Assembly (NCBI RefSeq): GCF_003050965.1
Contig: NZ_QAOU01000004.1
Coordinates: forward strand, 1-64,000
Length of the DNA: 64,000 nt
Source of the DNA: Nitrosospira sp. Nsp2
GTDB taxonomy: Bacteria > Pseudomonadota > Gammaproteobacteria > Burkholderiales > Nitrosomonadaceae
Direction of reading: 5' to 3'
A model generated the notes under the pieces. The model ran no database searches and was not told where the DNA came from. It saw nothing but the letters and a program-made list of their open reading frames with translations. How positions within the stretch are numbered: the first letter of the stretch is position 1; each line of letters starts with the position of its first letter. Positions 37,556-46,526 of this stretch are shown here, one piece after another. A program made the position numbers and the translations under genes.

Positions 37556-38050
37556 TTATTGCAGGGCAGCCAAGGCCGCATCATAGTTAGGCTCATCCTT
37601 GATTTCAGGCACGAGCTCACTATGGATTACCTTGTTGTTTTCATCCAGCACGATCACAGCGCGAGCCGTGATGCCGCCCAGTGGACTATCGGTTATCGCG
37701 ACGCCGTAATTTTTCATGAACTCCGACCCCCGCATGGTTGAAAGCGGCACAACCTTATCCAGTCCTTCGATATCGCAAAAGCGGCTCATCGCGAATGGCA
37801 AGTCAGCGGCAATGATCAGTACAACTGTGTTGTCCATATTGCTGGCTTTTTCGTTAAATTTGCGCGTGGACATGGCACAGACGGGAGTGTCGAGACTTGG
37901 AACGATATTGAGTACTTTTTTCTTGCCGGCAAAATCGGCCAGCGTAACATCCTTCAGGTCCCGGTTCACCAGTGAGAAATCCGAAGCTTTATCGCCTGCT
38001 TTCGGAAAAGTACCTTCGACTTTAATGGGATTGCCGGCTAGAGTAACCAT
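37556..38050 (-). CDS. tpx: Thiol peroxidase (2-Cys peroxiredoxin)
   Basis: Tpx reduces hydrogen peroxide and lipid hydroperoxides using thioredoxin. The 164-residue protein has the peroxidatic site [17 protein letters not shown] and the resolving Cys in [13 protein letters not shown], with [20 protein letters not shown] at the start. AAGGAG lies 7 bases before the ATG. It lies between gcvPA and gcvPB with gaps of 56 and 78 bases on the same strand, so it appears to be part of the gcv operon. Confidence 0.95.
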   Translation of the reverse strand: MVTLAGNPIKVEGTFPKAGDKASDFSLVNRDLKDVTLADFAGKKKVLNIVPSLDTPVCAMSTRKFNEKASNMDNTVVLIIAADLPFAMSRFCDIEGLDKVVPLSTMRGSEFMKNYGVAITDSPLGGITARAVIVLDENNKVIHSELVPEIKDEPNYDAALAALQ

Positions 38051-38106
38051 GCTGTTCTCCTTGCTTTCGGTGGTTAATGGATGATAGAGCGAAACAAATT
38101 ATATGG

Positions 38107-39462
38107 TCAGCCGTTGATAGCTTTTTTCAAGTGTTCGGCATAATTTTCGAGATCGGAAGAGGTTTTCGTCTCGGTGGCGCACACAAGCATCGCACTGCCA
38201 AGGTCCGGATAAAAGTCCTCAAGGTTCAAGCCGCCTAGTATCCGCTCGCCTCTGAGTTTGTCGAGCACCTCCCCGGCGGGAGCGGGCAGTGATATTACTG
38301 CTTCATGGAACATCGGGCCGTTGAAAACTCTTTTTACTCCCGCCACCGTTTCCAATTTTTCCACCAGGGCAAGCGTGTTGGCATGCGATTGGGTAGCGAT
38401 TCGGCGCAAGCCTTCTGGCCCCACCAGCGCCATATAAATGGTGGCGGCCGTGACCATCAGGCCTTGGTTGGTGCATATATTGGAAGTGGCTTTGGACCGC
38501 CGGATGTGTTGCTCGCGCGCCTGAAGCGTAAGCACAAAGCCGGGCTTGCCTTCCTGGTCCTTGGTACGTCCGATGATCCGTCCGGGCATCTGGCGCACCA
38601 GCGCCTGCTTGCAGGCCATGAAACCGAAATAGGGTCCCCCGCTCGATAGTGGGATTCCCAATGGCTGCCCTTCACCAACCGCAATATCCGCGCCCTTTTC
38701 GCCCCATTCGCCGGGAGGGGTGAGGACCGCCAGCGCCGTCGGATTGACGACTCCGATGGCCAATGCACTTTTGCTATGCGCCCAATCGGTAAGCGCATCG
38801 ACATCTTCGAGCACGCCGAAAAAGTTCGGTTGGGGGATGACGAGCGCCGCAAAGTCTTCTTTGCCAAACTCATCCAAAGCATCCGCATGGGTCTGGCCCG
38901 ACTGCCGCGAATAAGGCACTTCAACTACATCAATGCCCTGATTCGCCACAATCGCGCGCACAACGCGACGATAGATAGGGTGAACAGTAGCAGGAATCAG
39001 GATGCGACGCGCCGACTTGTGGGAGCGCACCGCCATCAATGCCGCCTCCGCCAGGGCAGACGCGCCATCGTACATGCTGGCATTGGACACATCCATTCCA
39101 GTCAGCGAGGCCATCATCGTCTGGTACTCATACAGCAGTTGCAGCGTACCTTGGCTGGCCTCGGCCTGATAAGGGGTATACGAAGAATAGAACTCGCCGC
39201 GCGTCGTGATTTGCCACACCGCCGCCGGAATATGATGCTCATAGGCGCCCGCACCGATGAAGCTGAGGTAACGCCCATCCGCTTCCGCGCGCTCCAGCAT
39301 TAAGCGTGTGATGTCCATTTCGCTCATACCTGGCGGGACCTGTTTCAGGCCCCCACTTATCAGCGACGGCGGAATCTCATCGAACAGCTCATCAATGGTG
39401 TTTGCGCCAATGCTCGCGAGCATTGCGGAGATATCTTCTTCAGTATGGGGAATGAACGGCAT
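38107..39462 (-). CDS. gcvPA: Glycine dehydrogenase (decarboxylating) subunit 1
   Basis: First half of the split P-protein of the glycine cleavage system, which dimerises with GcvPB. The 451 residues begin [19 protein letters not shown] and contain [53 protein letters not shown] and [26 protein letters not shown], all typical of GcvPA. No PLP lysine is expected in this half. It follows gcvH by 95 bases. Confidence 0.97.
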   Translation of the reverse strand: MPFIPHTEEDISAMLASIGANTIDELFDEIPPSLISGGLKQVPPGMSEMDITRLMLERAEADGRYLSFIGAGAYEHHIPAAVWQITTRGEFYSSYTPYQAEASQGTLQLLYEYQTMMASLTGMDVSNASMYDGASALAEAALMAVRSHKSARRILIPATVHPIYRRVVRAIVANQGIDVVEVPYSRQSGQTHADALDEFGKEDFAALVIPQPNFFGVLEDVDALTDWAHSKSALAIGVVNPTALAVLTPPGEWGEKGADIAVGEGQPLGIPLSSGGPYFGFMACKQALVRQMPGRIIGRTKDQEGKPGFVLTLQAREQHIRRSKATSNICTNQGLMVTAATIYMALVGPEGLRRIATQSHANTLALVEKLETVAGVKRVFNGPMFHEAVISLPAPAGEVLDKLRGERILGGLNLEDFYPDLGSAMLVCATETKTSSDLENYAEHLKKAING

Positions 39463-39557
39463 GGTTTGATCTGAAACTCATAAAATAAACGGGTGAAAGG
39501 CGCAAGCGTGCAGACCCGGGCGTGGGCCCGTCCGGTTCCTGCTTTCCTTGCGAATGA

Positions 39558-39947
39558 TCAGTGGTCTTCGCTTTCAATAAGATTTTGATAACCGGCGGCG
39601 TCGAGGAGGTTATCCAGATCAGATACATTGTCGGGCTTTAGCTTGAAAAGCCATGCTGCATAGGCGTCTTCGTTGATCTTCTCGGGGGCCGATTCAAGCT
39701 CTGGGTTAACGGCTGTTACTTCTCCCGCGATGGGGGCGTACGCATCTGCTGCCGCTTTAACCGACTCGACCACGGCGCATTCTTCACCCTGCTTGAGTTT
39801 ACGTCCTACTGCCGGCGTTTCTACGAACACCATATCGCCCAGTAATTCTTGCGCATGCTGGGTAATTCCAACAGTCGCGGTGCCGTCATCTTCGAGCCTC
39901 ACCCATTCGTGGGATTTGGTGTACTTGAAATTGCTTGGAATACTCAT
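39558..39947 (-). CDS. gcvH: Glycine cleavage system H protein
   Basis: GcvH carries the aminomethyl group on a lipoyl arm between P, T and L proteins. The 129-residue protein has the lipoylation site in [14 protein letters not shown], with [15 protein letters not shown] at the start and [16 protein letters not shown] near the end. It lies 43 bases after gcvT in the same operon. Confidence 0.97.
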   Translation of the reverse strand: MSIPSNFKYTKSHEWVRLEDDGTATVGITQHAQELLGDMVFVETPAVGRKLKQGEECAVVESVKAAADAYAPIAGEVTAVNPELESAPEKINEDAYAAWLFKLKPDNVSDLDNLLDAAGYQNLIESEDH

Positions 39948-39990
39948 GTTTTCGCTCCAGAATTAAACGAGATTGGCTAGAGGTTGGCTA

Positions 39991-41088
39991 CTAAGCCACA
40001 TCCATCAGAATTTTGCCATTGCGCACGAACGGATACTTCACGATCTTCGCACGCAGTGCCTTGTCACGCACTGCTACTTGTACTTCGTCTCCGGGGGATA
40101 CGTTCAGCGGCAAGCGCGCCAGTGCAATGGATTTGTTCAGTGTGGGGGAAAACCCGCCACTCGTGATTTCGCCTTCGCCTTCATTCTGCGCATGCGTCGC
40201 TGCGACTTTCTGATGACTGCGGAGCACGCCACGATCAGTCAGAACGAGGCCGATCAGCTGCTTCTTTACCGGTGCTTCCAGAAGCGCCTTTTTACCGATA
40301 AAGTCGCGATCGGTTTTCAAATCAACGGTCCAGCCCAATCCTGATTCCAGCGGATTAGTGGTTTCATCCATATCCTGACCATAGAGGTTCATGCCGGCCT
40401 CGAGCCGCAACGTGTCACGCGCGCCGAGTCCTGCCGGCACTACACCAGCGGCATATAAGGCGTTCCAGAACTCTGCCGCGTCTGTCGACGGAAGCATGAT
40501 TTCGAAGCCGTCCTCGCCGGTATAGCCAGTACGCGCGATGAAATACTTATCTACGAGTTTTGCCTGGAACAGCTTCAGCTGTTCGGTTTCGGCCTGCGCT
40601 CCGGGAATGACCTTCCAAACCTTGACGCGGGCATTCGGCCCCTGAATCGCGATCATCGCGAGATCACGACGCGGAGTAATCGCCAGCCCCGGCGCAAACT
40701 CATCCCGTTGGGCCTGCATCCACGCCATATCCTTGTCTGCCGTGCCCGCGTTCACGACCATGCGAAAATGCGACTCCGTCATAAAGTAAATGATGAGATC
40801 GTCTATTACTCCGCCTTGGGGATTGAGCATGCAGGAGTAGAGTGCTTTGCCCGGCTGTGTCAGTTTATCTATATTGTTTGCGACCAGCCGTCGAAGGAAA
40901 GCACGCGCGTCTTGACCTTCTATATCCACGGCAAGCATATGAGAAACGTCAAACATGCCCGCATCACTTCGCACCTTATGATGTTCATCAAGCTGTGACC
41001 CGTAATGGAGAGGCATATCCCAGCCGCCGAAGTCGACCATCTTGGCCATCATGTCGCGGTGAGTTTGATTGAGAGCGGTTGTTTTCAA
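39991..41088 (-). CDS. gcvT: Glycine cleavage system T protein (aminomethyltransferase)
   Basis: GcvT moves the methylene group from the aminomethyl-lipoyl arm to tetrahydrofolate and releases ammonia. The 365-residue protein has [56 protein letters not shown] and [19 protein letters not shown]. The start is the TTG at 41088: it has GAGG 9 bases upstream and gives the family's usual N-terminus ([11 protein letters not shown]). The ATG at 41121 lies inside the riboswitch terminator hairpin and cannot be the real start. First gene of the gcv operon. Confidence 0.95.
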   Translation of the reverse strand: MKTTALNQTHRDMMAKMVDFGGWDMPLHYGSQLDEHHKVRSDAGMFDVSHMLAVDIEGQDARAFLRRLVANNIDKLTQPGKALYSCMLNPQGGVIDDLIIYFMTESHFRMVVNAGTADKDMAWMQAQRDEFAPGLAITPRRDLAMIAIQGPNARVKVWKVIPGAQAETEQLKLFQAKLVDKYFIARTGYTGEDGFEIMLPSTDAAEFWNALYAAGVVPAGLGARDTLRLEAGMNLYGQDMDETTNPLESGLGWTVDLKTDRDFIGKKALLEAPVKKQLIGLVLTDRGVLRSHQKVAATHAQNEGEGEITSGGFSPTLNKSIALARLPLNVSPGDEVQVAVRDKALRAKIVKYPFVRNGKILMDVA

Positions 41089-41100
41089 AGATCGATACCT

Positions 41101-41139
41101 CAAAAAAAGGGGTGAAGTCATGTTTATGACTTCACCCCT
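41101..41139 (-). terminator. Riboswitch expression-platform terminator before gcvT
   Basis: A perfect 14-base-pair hairpin, arms around GGGGTGAAGTCAT and ATGACTTCACCCC with a 4-base loop, followed by seven T residues on the minus strand. It directly follows the glycine riboswitch and precedes the gcvT start, so it is the likely control element of the switch. Confidence 0.85.
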
Positions 41140-41337
41140 CTGTCCTTTTTACCTGAGAGATTTCGGAAGTTCTGTTCCGTATGCCCCTTCGGTGGCCGAA
41201 CGCAACATCGGCACTCTCCAGATTGCCTTTCGCAAGCAGTTCTCAAGGATCAAAACGACGTGATCTACGCCTGAGCGATTCCGGGGGGTTGCGCCTTCGG
41301 CGGCGACGATATAACTGACGCGCTCTTCCGCTTGGAA
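41140..41337 (-). promoter_or_regulatory. Tandem glycine riboswitch
   Basis: Two aptamers are visible on the minus strand. The first runs from GGAAGAGCGCG through CGCCGAAGGCGCAA to CGCTCAGGC. The second runs from CTGGAGAGTGCC through CACCGAAGGGGCA to TCTCTCAGGTAAAAAGGACAG. These are the conserved glycine-aptamer elements (GGAGAG, CCGAAG, CTCAGG, AAAAGGACAG). Glycine binding normally turns on gcv expression, here probably by preventing the terminator at 41101-41139. Confidence 0.9.
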
Positions 41338-41355
41338 AAATATGGCAGAACTTGA

Positions 41356-41385
41356 ACTATACTCCACCCACCGGTATCAAGACAA
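41356..41385 (-). promoter_or_regulatory. Sigma70 promoter of the gcv operon
   Basis: On the minus strand TTGTCT (41385-41380) and TATAGT (41361-41356) are 18 bases apart. Transcription would start about 10 bases before the first glycine aptamer. Confidence 0.65.
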
Positions 41386-41587
41386 GGCATTTTGTTTATG
41401 TTCCGGGTTAGCTCGAGCTTGAAGCAAATGCACCGGCAGGCATTCGCTGTGTCAACGCTCGTTTGCCCCGGCAAAGGTGTCCCTATATCCGTTTTTGAAT
41501 TTATAGTGAATAATTGCTCAGGCCGCTGCGCGCGGGGAGGACCGGTATAAGGGTTTTCCCACAAAACGACGCCGAGCGATAATCCGA

Positions 41588-43162
41588 ATGCGAGGCATGA
41601 TGTATCTTAGCCACTTTGGACTCTCTGAACACCCATTCAACCATCGGACAGGCAGCAATTTTTTTTTCGAGGGAGGCAATCGGGGCGCGACGTTGGATGC
41701 GCTGATTTACCTGCTTACGCGTGGCGAGGGAGGTGAGGGCATTGTAAAGGTGATCGGCGAGGATGGCAGCGGCAAAACGACGCTGTGCCGGTTATTGATG
41801 CAAAGATTGCCCCCCAGCGTGGAGCTCATATATTTAGCCCAACAAAATTTGTCCAGAGAAGTGTTCCTCCATACCCTATCGGAAAAACTGGGTTTTGAAT
41901 CAAGCGGAAGCCGTGCCATTCCTGCTCCCGCTGTGAATGGAATGAATGAACCGGAAGATGAGCTCCAGCGCGTGCTGACCCAGATGCTCTCCATGGGCGC
42001 CCAGATCGTGCTATTAATCGATGAGGCCCATGCGTTGCCCGAGGAAACGCTGGAAGCGTTGGAGACGTTATCCGAACGGCAGTCGCGTCACAAGGCTCTT
42101 CGAATTATCCTCGTCGGTCGAACCCGACTCGATGAGACGCTTGCTTTGCCACAAATGCGCAAGGTCAGGGATCAGGTAACTCATCACTTTTCCTTGCAAC
42201 CATTTACCGCTAAAGTGGTGAAGAACTATCTGACATGGCGGCTGTGCGCAGTTGGTTATCGTGGTTCCGATATATTCGTTCCTCGGGCCATAAGGTTGAT
42301 CACGATGGCCTCCTGGGGGCGTATTCCGCAATTGGACGTACTTGCGACCAATTCGCTTCGGGTAGCATATGCCGACCAAAGCCCGGTAATTGACGCAAGC
42401 CACGTCAAGGCAGCAATCAAGGATGTAGGAATCAAGCACGGTCTTAGCTGGCGAAATTGGCGTCTTGCGCAGGATTTGCCCGATCGTCGCAGAGGCGGTG
42501 CGGGGGCGGTTTTATCCGTAATGCCTTTGGCGGCGGCCGCCCTGCTGGGCTGGAATGTTTTGCGAAGTCCTGCTACGAGTAATTCCGCTGCGACTGCTCC
42601 GGTGCCGTTCGAGGCGTCCGCATCCGCGCCGCTTCTGGCCCCTGTTCCTTCCTCCGCCTATCCGTCAACAGTAACAGGTGTCATTTCCAGTTCTCCGCCT
42701 TCAGCCACGGCTGCAGTGGTTCCATCCAATGTCGCAGCGGAGACGAAGGCACACGTGCTGGTACCTACTCCTGACAAGCAGCCCGCCCCAGCTGTGCAAC
42801 ATAGCACCACAGCTTCTATTGGAGGAGTGAAATTAACAGGGTACGAGTTGCTGGAGCAGCGCGTTGAGGCGACTGCAAAAGCGTTCGGCACGACAGCTCG
42901 AGACGCTTACACGATCCAGCTTTTTTCCACCGACAACGTGCAGCCCGACAGAATGGAGCGATTTCTCTCAAGGGCCCGCAGTTTGGTGGACTTATCCGAT
43001 CTGTATGTTTACCCGGTAACGAATGGCGGCAAGGCCAAATTTAGAGTCACATATGGCGTTTATGCGAGCCGCGACCAGGCGACCGCAGCAGTAGCCGTGC
43101 TCCCGGAAAAATACCAAGCGTCGTTTCAGCCGGAAATTTACGCCGTGAGCGAAATAAATTGA
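41588..43162 (+). CDS. AAA ATPase with C-terminal SPOR domain, DamX-like
   Basis: The 524-residue protein has an N-terminal ExeA/GspA-like AAA ATPase (YLSHFGLSEHPFNHRTGSNF, Walker A GEDGSGKTTL at 58-66, Walker B VLLIDEAHALPEETLEALETL), one membrane helix at about 305-325, a Ser/Ala/Pro-rich periplasmic linker of about 100 residues, and a C-terminal SPOR domain (YTIQLFSTDNVQPDRMERFL to the end) that would bind denuded peptidoglycan. This architecture matches DamX of the cell-division apparatus. The true start may be the ATG at 41597 or 41600, where ExeA-type N-termini begin. Confidence 0.85.
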   Translation: MRGMMYLSHFGLSEHPFNHRTGSNFFFEGGNRGATLDALIYLLTRGEGGEGIVKVIGEDGSGKTTLCRLLMQRLPPSVELIYLAQQNLSREVFLHTLSEKLGFESSGSRAIPAPAVNGMNEPEDELQRVLTQMLSMGAQIVLLIDEAHALPEETLEALETLSERQSRHKALRIILVGRTRLDETLALPQMRKVRDQVTHHFSLQPFTAKVVKNYLTWRLCAVGYRGSDIFVPRAIRLITMASWGRIPQLDVLATNSLRVAYADQSPVIDASHVKAAIKDVGIKHGLSWRNWRLAQDLPDRRRGGAGAVLSVMPLAAAALLGWNVLRSPATSNSAATAPVPFEASASAPLLAPVPSSAYPSTVTGVISSSPPSATAAVVPSNVAAETKAHVLVPTPDKQPAPAVQHSTTASIGGVKLTGYELLEQRVEATAKAFGTTARDAYTIQLFSTDNVQPDRMERFLSRARSLVDLSDLYVYPVTNGGKAKFRVTYGVYASRDQATAAVAVLPEKYQASFQPEIYAVSEIN

Positions 43163-43338
43163 CTACCTGGGTCTGTAAACCTATCTCCGATTCGATCTGC
43201 ATGCTTTACTGACGGGTTGTTTACAGATACGAAAAATGGTTTCCAAAGCGTTCACCATTTTCTAGGCCTCCCACTTCACGGAAAGAAGAACGCCTAATGT
43301 TACAATGGCCATAGCACGACTAACGTCATATTGATTAG

Positions 43339-44723
43339 ATGCCTGCCCCTCATCTTTCTGCTGCCCTGAGCGATCCAATTCTGGACTTGGAGAGATGCAT
43401 CCTGGATGCGATGCCTTCGGTCGAGCATTGGCTCCGCAATCAATGGCAGAAGCACGCGGTGCCATTTTATTGTTCGATCGATCTGCGCAACAACGGTTTC
43501 AAACTGGCGCCCGTGGACACCAACCTGTTTCCCGGTGGTTTCAATAATCTCAACCCTGAGTTCATGCCGCTTTGTGTACAGGCAATGCTGGCGGCGGTTG
43601 AGAAAATATGCGCAGCGGCGCGTCGCATCCTGCTGATTCCCGAAAGTCACACCCGAAGTATTTATTATCTGGAGAACGTCGCCACGCTAGTTGCCATCAT
43701 GCGTCATGGGGGGTCGATATCCGTATCGGTTCGCTGCTGCCGGAGATTACGGAGGCGACCGAGATCAAGGGTGGGGATGGGAGCAAGCTCACGCTGGAAC
43801 CGATTCAATGCCAGGGCAATCGCCTTATGCTGGACGGATTCGACCCATGCGCCGTGCTCCTTAACAATGACCTTTCGACAGGTGTGCCGGCAATTCTGCA
43901 AGACCTCGAGCAGGTACTCATCCCCCCTTAATGCGGGATGGGCGGCACGACGCAAATCCAGGCATTTCAGCGCTTACGATAACGTGGCGCGCGAATTCGG
44001 CGGATTGATTGGCATCGATCCATGGCTCATCAATCCGTACTTTGCCTCGTGCGGAAAAATCGATTTCCGCGAGAAGAAAGGTGAAGATTCCGTTGCGAGC
44101 ACCGTGGATGAAATTCTGCGTGATATTCGCGAAAAATATGCCGAATACGGCGTCAAGGAGGACCCTTTCGTCATTGTCAAGGCTGACGCCGGCACTTATG
44201 GAATGGGCATTATGACGGTTAAGGACGGTGCCGAAGTGCGTACGCTCAACCGTAGGCAGCGCAACAAAATGGCAGTAGTAAAAGAAGGCTTGCAAGTGAC
44301 AGAAGTGATGGTGCAGGAAGGGGTATACACCTTCGAACGGGTCAACGAAGCCGTCGCTGAACCGGTCATATATATATGGTAGATCGCTACGTCGTGGGCG
44401 GGTTCTACAGGGTACATAAAGGCCGAGGTATCGATGAAAACCTTAATGCCCTGGGTATGCAGTTCGTGCCGCCCGCTTTTGAAGACACATGCCTGTTGCG
44501 GCATCGGGAGCCGCGGCCGGGCTGCGGAGCCAACCTGTTCTACGCTTACGGCGTAATAGCCCGGTTGGCGTTGCTGGCGGCGGTGCAGGAGCTGGAAAAA
44601 AGCCCGATCCCCACTAGCGCCATTATTGAATATGCGAAGCAGGATAAGCTTCCTCCCCCACTTTTAAGCTCAGTTGAGGGTCTTTGCGATGCATTGGTCA
44701 ATACGACCCTTTTGTGGCGATGA
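43339..44723 (+). pseudogene. gshA: Glutamate-cysteine ligase (proteobacterial GshA type), broken by three frame lesions
   Basis: GshA makes gamma-glutamylcysteine, the first step to glutathione. Pieces in three frames join to a normal protein of about 430 residues: SIDLRNNGFKLAPVDTNLFPGG and ESHTRSIYYLENVATLVAIMRHGG; then VDIRIGSLLPEITEATEIKG; then FGGLIGIDPWLINPYFASCG and IVKADAGTYGMGIMTVKDG; and lastly MVDRYVVGGFYRVHKGRG to the end. Breaks lie in a run of six G (43708-43713), a run of six C (43922-43927) and an AT repeat (44367-44379). One more G, one more C and one AT unit fewer would restore the frame. It may be a true pseudogene, a slippage variant, or sequencing error. gshB downstream is intact. 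Confidence 0.85.
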
Positions 44724-44864
44724 GTTCTGTTTACACCGAGCGACACGAGTTTTAGAAATTGTCGTTCAGGAGGAGACGGCTCACATGGCTGCAGGAGGCG
44801 CACGCGTTGCCCTGGTTGGGGAAAGCATACTCGTGCCATAAATGGATAATAACCGGGGAGGCTC

Positions 44865-45821
44865 ATGGTGATGGAACTCGCTTTTATTCTCGACCACCTC
44901 GATTCAATCAAGACTTACAAAGACTCAAGCTTTGCCATGATGCGCGAGGCGGTGTTCCGCGGCCACAAGCTCTTCGCTATGCAACAAGGCGATTTGGCGT
45001 GGAGCAGGGGGGAAGCGTTTGGACTCGCGCGCGCGTTGGAGTTAACCGGGGACAAAGATGAGGCACGTCGCTGGTATCGTGTCGATGAGCCGGAGGAAAT
45101 TCCACTGCGGCAGTTTGACGTGGTGTTAATGCGCAAGGATCCGCCTTTTGATATGGAGTATGTCTATAGTACCTATTTGCTCGAATTAGCCGAAAATTCC
45201 GGTGCTCATGTCATCAATAGCCCCCGGGCGGTGCGGGATCATAACGAAAAGCTCGCGATAGCAAAGTTTTCCCAATACACCCCCCCTACGCTCGTCACCA
45301 GGCAAGAATACCTGATCCGCGATTTTCTTGAAGAACACGGCGATATCGTGCTCAAACCGCTGGACGGCATGGGGGGGGCGAGTGTGTTTCGCATCCACCG
45401 CGCGGACCACAACATAGGGGTAATTATAGAAACCTTGACCCATTACGGCATGCGCACGATTATGGCTCAGCGGTACGTCCCGGAAATCACTCGCGGTGAC
45501 AAGCGTATTTTGCTCATAGCAGGCAAAGCTGTGCCCTACAGTCTCGCCCGCATTCCCCGGCCGGGGGAATCGCGTGGCAACCTCAACGTGGGTGCTACGG
45601 GAGTCGCGCAGCCGCTTACCGAACGCGATCGGGAAATTGCAGATGCGTTGGGCCCGGTCTTGGCGGATAGCGGTTTGATGCTGGTTGGGCTGGACGTGAT
45701 AGGGGATTATCTCACCGAGATCAATGTCACCAGCCCGACGTGCATGCGGGAAATCGAGGACCAGACCGGTTTCAACGCCGCGGGGATGATGATGGATGCG
45801 CTCGAAGAAATGTTTAGCTGA
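44865..45821 (+). CDS. gshB: Glutathione synthetase
   Basis: This ATP-grasp enzyme adds glycine to gamma-glutamylcysteine. The 318-residue protein has LAFILDHLDSIKTYKDSSFAMM at the start, RKDPPFDMEYVYSTYLLE, VLKPLDGMGGASVFRI and VGLDVIGDYLTEINVTSPTCMREI, all intact. Start choices are ATG 44865, GTG 44868 and ATG 44871; GGGGAG at 44855-44860 allows any of them. It follows the broken gshA by 140 bases and precedes the PTS genes. Confidence 0.96.
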   Translation: MVMELAFILDHLDSIKTYKDSSFAMMREAVFRGHKLFAMQQGDLAWSRGEAFGLARALELTGDKDEARRWYRVDEPEEIPLRQFDVVLMRKDPPFDMEYVYSTYLLELAENSGAHVINSPRAVRDHNEKLAIAKFSQYTPPTLVTRQEYLIRDFLEEHGDIVLKPLDGMGGASVFRIHRADHNIGVIIETLTHYGMRTIMAQRYVPEITRGDKRILLIAGKAVPYSLARIPRPGESRGNLNVGATGVAQPLTERDREIADALGPVLADSGLMLVGLDVIGDYLTEINVTSPTCMREIEDQTGFNAAGMMMDALEEMFS

Positions 45822-45859
45822 CGTGGTTTACCTCATATAGGAAGGAGTCCGTTTCCAAC

Positions 45860-46267
45860 ATGATCGGAATTTTAATTATCTCTCACGGTAGTCTCGGCGA
45901 TAGTCTTGTGCATTGCGCTAATCACGTGCTGGGAGATAAAGCGCCCCGCTTGATGGAGCTGAGTATTACCACCAAGGACGATCCCGATGTTGCCGAAGAG
46001 AGGGCACGAAAATTGATTCAACAGCTCGACGTTGGAGATGGGGTGCTGATGCTATGTGATATTTGCGGTGCCACCCCTTGCAATATAGCGACCCGGTTGG
46101 TTGTTCCAGGCCGAGTGGAGTGTCTCGCCGGGGTAAACCTGCCGATGCTGGTGCGGGCCCTTACGTACCGCAATGAACCGCTGGCAATGGTAGCGGAGAA
46201 GGCATTGAACGGCGCCAGGGATGGTGTTATCCGTCTTTCTCCGACAGGAGCGCAGGATGCAGTATAA
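45860..46267 (+). CDS. PTS mannose-family EIIA component
   Basis: The 135-residue protein is an EIIA-Man domain: MIGILIISHGSLGDSLVHCA holds the phosphorylated His9, and LMLCDICGATPCNIATRLV and CLAGVNLPMLVRAL follow. No EIIB or EIIC permease is encoded nearby, so it most likely serves a regulatory phosphorelay with HPr and EI. The end overlaps the HPr gene by 11 bases. Confidence 0.92.
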   Translation: MIGILIISHGSLGDSLVHCANHVLGDKAPRLMELSITTKDDPDVAEERARKLIQQLDVGDGVLMLCDICGATPCNIATRLVVPGRVECLAGVNLPMLVRALTYRNEPLAMVAEKALNGARDGVIRLSPTGAQDAV

Positions 46268-46526
46268 AGAGGTGAAGATAGAAAACAAATTAGGGCTGCA
46301 TGCGCGTGCTTCGGCAAGGCTCACGCAGCTTGCCTCCCGCTACCGCAGCGACGTGTGGTTGTCGAGAAATGAACGCAAAGTTAATGCGAAAAGCATTATG
46401 GGCGTGATGATGCTGGCGGCAAGCCAGGGGGTCACGTTGGGAATAGAAACGACCGGCGTAGACGAGATTGAAGCGATGCAGGCGCTGGTCAGCCTGATCG
46501 AGGGTCGTTTTGGAGAAAGTGAATGA
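46257..46526 (+). CDS. ptsH: Phosphocarrier protein HPr
   Basis: The 89-residue protein has the active His15 in KLGLHARASARLTQLA and the regulatory serine (Ser46) in VNAKSIMGVMMLAA, the target of HPr kinase where one is present. The ATG at 46257 is preceded by AGGAG and overlaps the EIIA gene; its stop overlaps ptsI. The frame is open upstream but only this start gives a normal HPr. Confidence 0.95.
   Translation: MQYKEVKIENKLGLHARASARLTQLASRYRSDVWLSRNERKVNAKSIMGVMMLAASQGVTLGIETTGVDEIEAMQALVSLIEGRFGESE

Noticed and set aside
41089-41121. ATG at 41121 as the start of gcvT
   Set aside because: It lies in the riboswitch terminator stem; the TTG at 41088 has a ribosome site and the correct family N-terminus.
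43708-44379. Phase variation of gshA as a firm call
   Set aside because: Six-base homopolymers and a short AT repeat are modest tracts; three simultaneous slips or read errors cannot be told apart from sequence alone.
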